64,000 bases of DNA, from NCBI RefSeq assembly GCF_009905375.1, contig NC_133650.1, forward strand, positions 141,849,135 through 141,913,134, given 5' to 3'. Of the stretch, positions 11,118-20,925 are shown piece after piece; positions within the stretch are counted from its first letter, which is position 1, and each line of letters opens with the position of its first letter. The notes beneath the pieces were generated by a model. That model was not told the origin of the DNA, did no database searches, and saw nothing but the letters and a program-made list of their open reading frames with translations. A program made the translations under genes and the position numbers. Origin of the DNA: Apium graveolens. Lineage: Eukaryota; Streptophyta; Magnoliopsida; Apiales; Apiaceae.

Positions 11118-12285
11118 AACTTGTCTCTGTCTCATCATACTTGGCCATTAGGGCTAGATTGACATAGCTGACATCTTCATCTTCATCTAAACCATATGCT
11201 GCCCAGTCATTTTCTTGTGTAATAAAAGCCGTTTCCTTTTGTTTGAGTAGATCAAAGTATTTTTGCTTATAATCCACAGACTCAAACTTTTTTTTATTGG
11301 AATCTGACTTTCTACACTCATTGGCAAAATGCCCTGCTAAGCCACATTTGAAACATTTGAATTTTGACTTATCCACCATGTTTCTATTTGGCTTGGCTGC
11401 TCCAAAGTTCTTCTTGAACTTGAGCTTGGCAAATCTCCTAGAAAGAAATGCTAGGTGCTCATCAATGTCCTCCATGTCATCTTGGCTTAATGAATCTTCA
11501 CTTTCTACTGCAAGCCCCTTGCCCTTGTTCTCACAGACCTTAGAAGTTGATTCAACAGCTTCCATCTTCACTTCCTTCTCCTTTTCCAACTCAGCAACTA
11601 GTGCAATGGATCCTCCTTTCTTCTTTCCTCTCTCCATCCTTTCATCCTGCTCTATTTCAAGCTCATAGGTTTTCAGGATGCCATACAGTGTCTCCAAAGT
11701 AAACTCCTTATAATCTTGTGAGTTTCTTGATGAGACTGTCATTAGTTTCCATTCCTTTGGAAGAGATCTAAGGAATTTCAGATTAGAGTCTTTAGTCTGA
11801 TAGATTCTTCCATGCAACTTAAAAGCATTTAGTAGTTTTTGAAACCTACTAAAAATGTCAGTGAGAGACTCACTTTCCTAATTGTGAAAATGCTCATATT
11901 GCTGAATCAAGAGCTGCATCTTATTTTCTCTAACTTGCTCAGTGCCATCACAGATTATCTGTATAGTATCCTAGACTTCCTTGGCAGTTTTGCAGTTGAT
12001 AATGTTGTCAAACATGTCTACATTAACTCCATAAAACAGAATATTCATGGCCTTTTTATCCTTCCTGACTTGTTCAATGTCAGGATCAGACCATTCATGC
12101 CTTGGCTTGAGAACTGATGGCTCGTTTCCTGTTGCAGCTCTCATTGGAACATGAGGGCCTCTTTCTATGCAGTCCACATAGGCCTCATCTTGAGAAAGCA
12201 TATGAAGAGGCATCTTTACCTTCCAATGATGGTAATTATCTTTATCTAGAAAGGGAATCTTGACTCCAACATCCTTCTTGTTCAT
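11118..12285 (-). pseudogene. Copia-2 gag
   Basis: The start Met at 12285 (MNKKDVGVKIPFLDKDNYHHWKV, shortened here) lies about 50 bp from the primer-binding site. The capsid part has WKVKMPLHML, the INCKTAKE box and LRSLPKEWKLMT; the nucleocapsid has one knuckle, CFKCGLAGHFANEC (CX2CX4HX4C). Stops at 11971-11973 and 11878-11880 fall at probable Trp positions. A Lys/Glu-rich spacer (about 11480-11680) precedes the knuckle. The protein normally builds the virus-like particle and packages RNA. Confidence 0.9.
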
Positions 12286-12332
12286 CTTGTTGAATTATTT
12301 TGATCTTTAAACTCTTTGTAGATTAAGAGCTT

Positions 12333-12344
12333 GCTCTGATACCA
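12333..12344 (-). other. Copia-2 primer-binding site
   Basis: The minus strand reads TGGTATCAGAGC, matching initiator-Met tRNA, directly next to the LTR that begins about 12346. Confidence 0.92.
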
Positions 12345-12345
12345 A

Positions 12346-13307
12346 TTATTAGTCCCTTAACAATATAGAAAGAATTACAGAAGGGGGATTGCATGGAATT
12401 CTTGAACCTTTTTCTTAAAATAAAAATGTTCAAACTCGAATACAAATATAAGTGTTTTGATTAGCACAATGCGGAATAAAAACTTAATTGAATCAAAACA
12501 TAAGTAATTAAAAACAAGAGTCTTTAAAACCTTTCTGGTGGATTTAAACAATTCCACCAGAGATATATATTATATCGAGAGAACTCTGTGTGCAAGAATG
12601 CTCACAGCTGCTTACAAATTTGAACTACTGAGAATACAGAGAAATGCTAATGATTCTGCTTACAAATGTTTCTCACTTTTTGTACTTCAGATCTTTGTTT
12701 CTATTTGCTACTTCTTGGTTTATATATTACCAAGATTACAAAGTCAAAAGATAGAATCATTATAAAAACTATCAGTTTTTATGCTTTGCTACTTTATTCT
12801 CTATTACCCAGTTAATAGGCTTCCTCATTCCATTTGCATACATCCCGACGCAAGTGACCAGTTGTCACTGTCAACTGATGTTTAAATTCTTTGTCCATTG
12901 GGTACATGATCATCCGTCAGATTGTTAATCATCCGTCGGGTTGTTGATCATCCGTCGGGTGCTTTGTAGGTTATCCGTCGGGTAGCAATCAGGCACTTGA
13001 CTTCATTTCACATATGCAGAATTACAAGACATCATCTATGTACAATTAATCAACCTATTCTGCATATCTAGTTAAAGTCAACATGACTTATATGCTACTA
13101 CAGAATCTGTACAAAGGTGTATGCAGAAATGTGCTACAGACTCATTATTACATAAGCTACTCATTCGATGGATAATAAGTCATCATCCGTCGGGACTATA
13201 ATGAGTTATCCGTCGGGACTATAATTCTTATCCGTCGAGTGCTAAATTATTTCACTAAGTAAAATCTACTTAGGTGTTTTGTTTATGAAATCATCAAGTA
13301 CACAACA
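12346..13307 (-). repeat. Copia-2 5' LTR (about 0.96 kb, ends approximate)
   Basis: The inner end follows the primer-binding site and starts TTATTAGTCCC, probably a decayed TGTTAG. The outer end is placed at CACAACA (13301-13307) because Copia-3 coding sequence resumes there; this is less sure. It carries ATCCGTC motifs at 12912, 12931, 12950, 12973, 13185, 13208 and 13230 and a reversed variant near 13165. Spacing in the first three is 19 bp. The copies face opposite to those in the coding linker. Confidence 0.75.
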
Positions 13308-14170
13308 TATGCACAACAACCTTTGCACGCTTATTTCTTCTAGGTTCCTCTACTTTATTGGAAATAGAGCTACTACTAGGATCAGCCCTCATATTTGTCA
13401 TATTTTCCACATGATCAGGAATAGAACTCGATGTGTGAGTGGGATCATCCTCAGAATTACCCAAAGGTATACCAGTCTTCATAGGGAATACTTCCTCAAA
13501 GGAAGTTGCATCATAAAACTCAACTATCGTATTCGCCACAATACCATCTATGTCAGCTTCTAGTACTAAAATCTCATAGAAGTAGTGGTTTCAAGATAGC
13601 CCAGAAAGATACAATCAGCAATTTTTGGACCTAGTTTCTTTCTCTTATGTTCAGGGACAATTACCTTAGTAAGGCACCCCCATACACGAAGATAACTCAA
13701 AATTGTCTTACTCTTTCTCCATAATTCATAAGGTGTCTTTTTCATATATTTCATAGGGGCTCTATTCAGAATATGGCAAGTTGTATTCAGGGCCTCTCCC
13801 CACATGTACTTAGGCAACCCATAATTAATCAACATAATTTTAATCATGTCTTTAAAAGTTCTGTTCTTTCGCTCTTCCACCCCATTAGACTGAGGTGGGT
13901 ATGGTGGACTAACCTCATGAACTATATTAATGCTTGCGCAAAATTCATTAAACAAGGTACTCGTATACCTACCACATCTATCAGACCTCAAACGTTTAAG
14001 TACTTTTCCAGTTTGTGTTTCAACTTCATTTTTATACATAATGAATTTATTTTATGTATCATTCTTATCTTTAATTAATTAAACATAACAATATCTACTA
14101 CAATCATCTATAAAGTAATAAAATATCTACAGTGATCTTTAGTCAACACACCACCGAATTCACATATGTC
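13308..14170 (-). pseudogene. Copia-3 integrase and start of linker
   Basis: Frame 13566-14039 holds the integrase core and C-terminus: RSDRCGRYTS (second Asp), SNGVEERKNRTF (Glu; NGVAERKNRTL is usual), KTPYELW, LRVWGCLTKV and KLGPKIADCIFLGY. The first catalytic Asp lies upstream in a broken part. A second frame (13294-13539) holds linker sequence ending in RRNKRAK, which in the family comes just before the RT domain. The break by the Copia-2 LTR comes right after it. Confidence 0.85.
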
Positions 14171-14488
14171 CGAGTGAACTAAATCTAACAAGTTTGAATC
14201 CCTAACAACATCATGAAAATGTTTCCTTATTTGTTTAGCAGTTACACACTTGACACTTAGATTTCTTATCAATGGCATGCTTTGGAATCAACTCTAAATT
14301 CATCATATTCTTTGGAACACCAAAATTTAAATGACCAAGTTGTAAGTGTCACAAATCAGATGATTCAATACAATTAACAGAAGGTGCAACACTATCATTA
14401 ATAAAATCATTCAAAACAGGTTCAGCATTTACCAAAAATAAACTTGCCAAAAAATGTACCAGTATGAGTAATAACTACTTTATTATAT

Positions 14489-14740
14489 TTAAAAAAGTTC
14501 AAAGTCGTTCTTAACTAGACAACTTCTGCTTATTATATTCCTACGAATAGAGGGAACATGATACACTCGAGTGAGAGATATAATCCGCCTAGAAGCAAAC
14601 TTTAAGTCCACGTTTACTATTCCAAGCACTTGTGCAGCACCAGCATTCCTCATCGTTACTATCACTCCATGACTCTGTTGATAAGATACGAACAAACTAA
14701 TATCAGCATAAATATGCACATTAGCTCCAGTATCAATCAA
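14489..14740 (-). pseudogene. Copia-3 protease
   Basis: The frame contains the retroviral-type aspartic protease motif IDTGANVHI (D-T-G kept) and the downstream VYHVPSIRRNIIS box typical of copia proteases. It is in frame with the upstream nucleocapsid but separated from it by a stop at 14741-14743, where TGA replaces a probable Trp. The stretch 14040-14488 between this and the integrase is degraded HHCC-region sequence with stops in all frames. Confidence 0.85.
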
Positions 14741-15784
14741 TCACTCATGTGATAGATAAGTGGAAAGTAGTACAGGGTTGTTAGTAATATACTCGTCATT
14801 GGTTCCTGGGGCAACAACCTCACCAACAACCATGTTAGCTACAGGCCCACTCGTGGTTACAAGTTGAAGCACAGTATTTGCTTCAACTACCACTTTAGCT
14901 TTCTTAGCTTTATTACTAGGACAGTCCTTACTCCAATGACCAATCTTTCCACAAGACCAACATGGTTTATTTGCCTTTGATTTTTTAGCCTTGTTCTTGT
15001 CAGGTTTATTGTTAGCCTTCTTAGTGACTACTTTTCTTTTATGTCCTATAGTCACTACTTTCACCTTGGAGCTCCCATGTTCAGCATGCATCACATGTCC
15101 TTATTTGGACTTAGCTCCTGCACAGAGATGTCCAACATCAAGTGAGTCCATGTGATCTCTCCTTTCTATCTTTTTAGGGAGAAAGCAAACTCTTCCCAAG
15201 ACTTAGGGAGCTTTTCAATCACGAACATAACCCGAAACTTCTCAGACAAGACCATGTCGGACTCATCCAAAGCATGAACCAACATCTCAAACTCATGAAC
15301 CTGTTCAGTCATGGATTTTCCATACACCAGTTTGAAGTCAAGTTGCCACAGAATACATCTCAAGTCCTTGGGAATCAGTATTGTGGGTTTGGTCCAGCTT
15401 ATCCCCCAAGACCTTAGCAGTATAGGCATCTGATTAATAAACATCGAACAAGGTGTTCGCTAAGGCTTCCAAAATGGTTTCCCTAGCCACCCCATCCTTC
15501 TCAGCCCATAAAACATAAGCCATAAAAGATTCAATCTTCTCTTGATCCAACACAGGAGGATCATACTGTACCACTGACCATAGACCCTTAACCGTTAACC
15601 AGAGCTTCATCTTTTTCTGCCAACGAGAAAAAGAAGCTCCACCACTGAATTTATCAAGCATACCCGATAAATCAATAGGCTGGGGAAAATGGTACGTAGT
15701 CCAATCAGTGGTAGCAGTACCACCAGAAACAAAATCAGAACAAGTCTCAACAGTATTAGGAACATCAGCAGTTTCGTTAACCAT
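14741..15784 (-). pseudogene. Copia-3 gag
   Basis: The start Met is at 15784 (MVNETADVPN). The N-terminal part has the LDKFSGGASFSRWQKKMKLWL box, then a second frame (15166-15444) with VHALDESD and LPKSWEEFAFSL, and a third (14741-15094) with a Lys-rich stretch and one knuckle, CWSCGKIGHWSKDC. Two frameshifts (about 15430 and 15100-15160) break it. This gag is of the copia type in which RW and LP-x-SW boxes are conserved. Confidence 0.87.
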
Positions 15785-15824
15785 CCTACTAATTACAATA
15801 TAACACTGATAATCTTTTCAAAAT

Positions 15825-15985
15825 TGTTGGGTAATTTCTAACACTATGTGCAACATTGGGACAAACCCACACAACCCTTTTAAGCTACTAACTTCACCTC
15901 AATTTCTATATGGATTAGACTAAGAAAATGTCTTAGATCCAAACAAGAAAGTTTAAGTCCTCATATCAAATATCAACCTCCAACA
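15825..15985 (-). repeat. Probable short LTR of Copia-3 (about 161 bp)
   Basis: The stretch starts TGTTGG and ends CCAACA, a perfect 6-bp inverted repeat, and lies about 40 bp from the gag start. A primer-binding site is not clear (only ACTGATAATC near 15805). The second LTR is not in the window, so the end is an inference from the terminal repeat. Confidence 0.5.
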
Positions 15986-17693
15986 ATTAATTTTAGGAAA
16001 TTGCATTAAAAACATGTATTTCCATTTTCTAACACAAATATGATGGCCTCAAAACACAATTTCTAGATATTTAGATAATTAGTATTTCCATCCTATAATA
16101 ATTCAGCAAGTTGCAGTTAAAAGAAAGTGCAGGTTATGAATGTAGGTATCGTCTATGATTTACTCCGATTAACTGCATGGTTATATCAGTATCTTTACAT
16201 TGCATTTTGCTAACTGCCAATGTTGGTGTTATATGGATTCTATGTTTTTTCCATGCAATTGTGTTTTGTTCTTATTCAAGATACCTATTCATATATACAT
16301 GTTAGGAATTTGTATAAAGATCTCTGGGCAAATTATCTGGAAAAAAATCTACCATGCAATATTGTTCACTATGTATTTTGTCTCTTTAAAAGACATCAGT
16401 GCCAAAAAATAGTGAATGGGATCCGTTGGCAAGCATGTTTATGCACCTTAGGCAACTCATATTGGTCAGATAATATTTTGTAATTTTTTTTCTATTCTTT
16501 TTTTCTCATGTTCACCAACTATGATATTATTATAGGTTAAATGAGTGGATACTTATTACAATTTCATATAATTTATTTCGGAGAATCATTTTGTCGATTT
16601 GAAGTTAGTGTAATCTATTATATAGTAGTTTCTTTAACTCGATGACATGATTACACATGAGCTAAAAAAGTAAAGAGGAAAAGGTAAATATCAAGTTAAA
16701 AAAATGAGCTTATATAATTTGAAGAAATTTATAATACTCCATAGGAAGGAATTTTTTTGACCTTGATCTGTGACAGAGAGATGAACAGAAAATACATTGA
16801 CTACAATTTTGTAAGTGATTATACTAGAAGAATAGAAGACTTGGTTGTATTTCCCAAATCTAATTTCTATTTTATAGTTGATATATAGAATAAAAACTAA
16901 CTTTCAGCTAGGTACATTCACTCTATATCTTACTCTTACATGAAGAAAGAATAACAAGTCATGCCTGGAATAAGATTTACAATTTTTATTCTCGTTTTTC
17001 TATAAAATCTTTTAAACAAATCATTATAAGTTCATCTTGGAGCACTGCAGAAAACAATTATCCTCAAAGCATGTGACATGTAATACAATAAATATAAAAA
17101 GAATTTATAACCAAAACAATAATTATAAGTAACTAAAATGAAATTATAATGTATGATATATCTTAATTTGGGGTTTATTCAAAATAATTCGAGGGTGGGA
17201 AGTTTTACCTTCAACTTTAATATCTGATCAAATTCTACATTTTTACAAAGATTCTAGTCATAGTTTTAAACTTTTGATATCCTTTTTTTAAAATTATAGT
17301 TTTTTCTTTATGAATATTTTTAAATTTTTATCTTTTTATGAGATACGAAAGTTATTTTTAATTATCTTTAGATGGCCTTTAAAAAAAATTAAACCACGCG
17401 AAGCGTGGTATTTTCATTTAATTAATTATATAATTGAAAACCTAGCAAATCCCAAAAATTTTGTACTAGAAAATTATTTTACTTACATTGCTGTCGGTCG
17501 GATGTCTTCCTCATATATATAGAACACTACATGTTCTTTTAGTATTCTATAGATTCTTTAAATTATATGTTAGAATTCTTTCATGATAGATATAATGTTA
17601 ATAATGGCATTATAGCATTCTAATTCCAAAATATTGTAATAGTGCACTCTTCGATTCTTTTTTCTGCTAAACTATCATTAATAAAATTACCGA
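15986..17693. other. 1.7 kb spacer without recognised gene
   Basis: This AT-rich stretch lies between the copia stack and the gypsy stack. I see no protein family, tRNA or element end; the open frames near 16200-16480 have no recognisable features. It may be old host or decayed transposon sequence. A small perfect hairpin lies at 17393-17409. Confidence 0.6.
17393..17409. repeat. Perfect short hairpin ACCACGC-GAA-GCGTGGT
   Basis: A 7-bp stem with a 3-nt loop, GC-rich inside AT-rich sequence. It resembles the 3' hairpin of plant Helitrons, but no CTRR end follows at the right distance on either strand. Confidence 0.6.
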
Positions 17694-18474
17694 TGTTATA
17701 GGGAGAATTTCGTATAACTGTATTGTGGAGGTTGATGGGTGGAACAAGGATCAAGGATGGTGTTTGAGGACGGAAGAAGGTTATGTATGGTGGTGGCTCA
17801 GCTTGTATGTTGACTCCTTAAGAAAGAATAGGGTTTGTTATTCTCTATCAAGTGTCGACTCATGTCTCATACAAGTGCCTACGTACCCTATTTATAGGGA
17901 TCAAGCCTCACGTAGTTCTTGGGGAAGAAGTCACGTAGGCTAGGGTTAGGGTTCTCCAACCCGTGCAGCCCAAGCCCATGATAAAGTTAGGCATTCATCC
18001 AATTAGTCACGTAAATCTCGACCGGCTCCATACGCTTCCTACAATCTCACGGCATCTCTGCATTTCTTCCCGTAATTGTAGGAATAACCTGTGTCGACCC
18101 CAAAATCTACGAGCAACTCAGTCATCTATGAGTCACTTTCCATGTTGCACACAAAGTCCTTTGATGCGGGATGGCCAGGTCACCTCAGCCCGCACTGCCT
18201 TCCTTTTCAATTAATAAATACAATGTTACCTATATTTTCATCAGATGTGGGCTCATGGGCCCAGCCCGCGTGTAGGCACCTGAGCTTAGCCCGTGTGTAG
18301 GCATCTGAGCCCATCCCAATTTGTAAGCACCTGAGCCCAGCCCGCACATCACGAGCCCAACTCATACATCATGAGCCCAGCTCGCGTGTACTAGCTCAAA
18401 TCACATGGATCCTCAGCTCTTCAATATACTTATGGGGATCTATTTAGGGCCCATGACCAAAAACGGGCTTAACA
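17694..18474 (-). repeat. 3' LTR of the Tat element (781 bp)
   Basis: It starts TGTTAT and ends TTAACA on the plus strand and abuts the polypurine tract at 18475. It is GC-richer than its surroundings. About 18245-18390 consists of degenerate repeats of roughly 30 bp around GAGCCCAGCCCGC and GTGTAGGCACCTGAGC. The 5' LTR is outside the window, so it cannot be compared. Confidence 0.85.
18245..18390. repeat. Degenerate about 30-bp repeats inside the Tat LTR
   Basis: Units of the form AGCCCGCGTGTAGGCACCTG (and variants with TGTAAGCACCTG or CACATCACG) follow each other four to five times. Related GAGCCC/GCTCGC words are scattered through the rest of the Tat element. Confidence 0.7.
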
Positions 18475-18492
18475 ACTACCCCCCAAAATTCC
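18475..18492 (-). other. Polypurine tract of the Tat element
   Basis: On the minus strand this reads GGAATTTTGGGGGGTAGT and directly precedes the TG of the LTR, the position where plus-strand DNA synthesis is primed. Confidence 0.85.
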
Positions 18493-18712
18493 TTGTCGCA
18501 TCTTGAGGCTAGGATTTTTCCAACATCAGATTTTTATTGCCCCGCAGGCGCGAGCCCACGAGGTCGTACCAAACCCCCTCGCGTGCCTCGCCTCGCATGC
18601 CTTTTCATAATCATGTGTTTGAACACATGACAGCTGTTGGACAGCTGGCGTGGGGATTTGTGTCATCTCTTGATATGGCGACACATGTCCCTTGTTCTTT
18701 CTCTCTTCTATC

Positions 18713-18721
18713 CCCTATAAA
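18713..18721 (+). promoter_or_regulatory. TATA box of the antisense gene
   Basis: CTATAAATA lies about 170 bp before a GT-AG intron and 410 bp before the start codon of the plus-strand gene. Transcription would begin about 18745-18755. It is the only good TATA box in this part and faces against the element's own transcript. Confidence 0.6.
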
Positions 18722-18893
18722 TATGTGGGATTTCAATTCATTTCTCATATTTCCAAGACCACTTCTCGAATTGCTGCTCATTTTGCTCAAGGATCTACTA
18801 CGGTGAAAACCATCATCACCACAAGAACCGTCTACCGGCGGTGATATTCTCCGGGAACAGATTCATCAGGATCATCCTACACTTCACCTACAG

Positions 18894-19133
18894 GTACCCC
18901 TTTAATCCTTAATCATCTATACTCATTCATGTTTGTTCATATGCACCATGCGAGCACACACCACCTTTTCGATGCGAGCCCACACACAATCATGACATGC
19001 GATGCGAGCCCGTCTACTCGCTTTGATACTTAGGTGTGATCCCGTGTGAGATGTGAGGACATTTAGGTGCGACCCCATACTTTTTTTCTACTTTGTTTTA
19101 GGGCTACACACTAATTTTCACCATGTTTTACAG
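18894..19133 (+). other. Predicted 5' UTR intron of the antisense gene
   Basis: The donor CAG|GTACCC and the acceptor TTTTACAG|ATG bound 240 bp; the start codon follows the acceptor directly. A pyrimidine-rich stretch precedes the acceptor. Confidence 0.6.
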
Positions 19134-20496
19134 ATGTCGAGTGCGTCTTCAGCCCCCTCTTATGGATCGTCTCGCTCTTCCTCGAGCCCAGCTCGTTCCT
19201 CTGCCAGCCCAGTTCGCTCGTCAGCCACTCCGTCTCCATTAAATCAATATCCACCCGAGCAGCGAGGCTCAAAGGACTTCTAACGCGAGCTGACTTCCCT
19301 CTCTAGCCATCTCATCCAACCTATTTCCCCTGGTTCTATTATCACCCCTCAAGGGGCCTTGAACATTGCTAGAGTTGAGAACTCAATGCGAGCAGCTGGC
19401 TCCGGCTCGCTGGATATTCACCTCGACCCTAACCCTGAAGACTAAACAGGGAGAAGAATATTTATGATTGGAGAAACAGGCCCGTGGACCTATCCAAGAT
19501 ACCAGCCTCCCTTGGAGTGGAGGAACTGTTAAACCATGAGCCCGCTCCTTTTGACAAAGAACGGGCTGAGGAGATTTTAAGAGAGATGGTTGAGGAGAGG
19601 GCGAAACGCCTGAGGCAAGCTATAGCTAATGACCTCGACCCTATTCATATCGACTCAGAGTCCACTAACAGTGACCTGGGGAGTGCATACTATGACACCA
19701 AGAAAGGGAAGGAGCCTGTTCCCGCTGAGTATCCCATCTTGGGGCTCGAGGGTGAAGAAGACGGCTCGCATTGGTCTTATGATTCCCCTCAGAGCGAGGA
19801 GGTGGCAGATGTTACAAGCCAATTTAAGATATGCAACTATAACTATGTTCCCGCAGCCTCTCCTGAGCCTTATGTGCCTCCTGCCCAGCCCGAACTTGAG
19901 GGTGAAATTATTTTTAAAAAGTAGATCATTCCTGGTGGGGAGGAGAGCTCAACTGCAACCGAGGAGGTTAAGGTGCTCGCTTGTCGCGATCTGCCCACCT
20001 CCTTACTCAAAAGCACCTGGCCGAGCATATTGAGCAGTTCCAGCTTGAGGGCCATGTTGTCTTGCCCCTGCCTCACATGAGATGTTATAGGTTCAACAAT
20101 CCGGAGAATGGAGGCAGGGTGTCTCGCATGGTCTTGTCCACCTTCCTACTAAGGCTAGGAATCTCCTCTCCTCTTCACCCCTTCATCAAGGATGTTTGCG
20201 AGTACTACCAGCTCGCACCCCTTCAGATCAACCCAAATGGGTACCGGACCGCCCTCACATTGTACGTCATATACCATAAATGCGGGTTTACTCCTCTAAC
20301 TGCGAAGCAGCTGGGCTACTTCCTAAATTTAAGTATTCTCCTAACGACTTTGGGTATTTCTACCTATCTTTCTAGCCGTGCTTCAACAAAAAGAACCTCA
20401 TCCATAACGGGCCGAGCAACTCAGGGAAGTGGAAGAGCCCCTATTTCTATATCCACGAGGTGCCTCGAGTCCAGACCCACTTCTACTATAATCCAT

Positions 20497-20577
20497 GTAA
20501 GTCCTCCATAGCTGCTCTCCTTTCCTTCACCATAATTTTTTCTTTTAACAAAAAATATTTTTTTTACCCATCTCCAG
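20497..20577 (+). other. Predicted intron in the antisense gene (81 bp)
   Basis: The donor CAT|GTAAGT is a near-perfect plant donor; the acceptor is CTCCAG|CC after a T-rich stretch. Removing it joins the WKSPYFYIHEV exon in frame to the STPPRTVLTGQEK exon. Confidence 0.75.
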
Positions 20578-20763
20578 CCACCCCGCCTCGCACTGTCCTT
20601 ACTGGACAGGAAAAGATAAACACGGATAGCCTTCTGGGACTTCCCAAAGCGGACAGGGATATCAGAAAACTCATAACGACCTCAAACCTGGTCGCGTGTG
20701 GGTTTTTGAAAGGAGTGAGGCTGACTCCCTAAAAGAAGAAGCCAAAGAAAAGAGCCAAAAAGG

Positions 20764-20925
20764 GTAAGAACCTCGGGCCCGCATGTGAGATCCCGTGTGC
20801 TCGCCTGTTTATACTCCCTGCACGCATCTCACTTTATATTGCAGTTTAATTTCCTGCATTTATTATCTGCTCGCATCTCTTCTCTCCATGATGACTAATG
20901 TATTAATTTATCGTCTTCTTTTCAG
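20764..20925 (+). other. Predicted intron in the antisense gene (162 bp)
   Basis: The donor AGG|GTAAGA and the acceptor CTTTTCAG|AA bound a T-rich stretch. Removing it joins the basic exon end (KKRAKK) in frame to EMAISPIPFMEEAK. Confidence 0.75.

Larger units (their letters stand above)
7401..13307 (-). mobile_element. Copia-2: Ty1/copia LTR retrotransposon, split by Copia-1
   Basis: Read on the minus strand from the right: LTR (about 12346-13307), primer-binding site, gag, protease, integrase, linker, RT, RNase H, then a 3' noncoding region cut at 7401 by Copia-1. The remainder and the 3' LTR should lie to the left, outside the window. Its family signature is the motif ATCCGTCG, found about 20 times in the LTR, linker and 3' noncoding region. 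From 12285 to about 9960 a single frame is broken only by five stops at Trp positions; frameshifts appear in the linker and RT. Copia-3 sequence resumes right of 13307, so Copia-2 sits inside Copia-3. Confidence 0.9.
13308..15985 (-). mobile_element. Copia-3: Ty1/copia remnant, 5' half only
   Basis: On the minus strand the order is short LTR, gag with zinc knuckle, protease, integrase, start of the linker, and then sequence stops at the Copia-2 LTR. RT and RNase H are absent from the window and should lie beyond Copia-2 on the left. It differs clearly from Copia-1 and Copia-2 in sequence and has a much shorter LTR, so it is a different copia lineage. It has several frameshifts and is the oldest of the three nested elements. 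Confidence 0.85.

Noticed and set aside
7441..13240. CGACGGAT repeats as a CRISPR array
   Set aside because: Plant retrotransposon context, 8-10 bp words, uneven spacing outside the linker, both orientations.
16200..16483. Two overlapping 70-87-residue ORFs in the spacer
   Set aside because: Cys/Phe-rich by chance in AT-rich DNA; no splice or protein evidence for a host gene.
17393..17450. Helitron 3' end
   Set aside because: No CTRR end 8-12 bases after the hairpin on either strand and no helicase or replication protein nearby.
18537..18806. 89-residue ORF before the antisense gene
   Set aside because: It overlaps the TATA box and leader of the antisense gene and has no family features.
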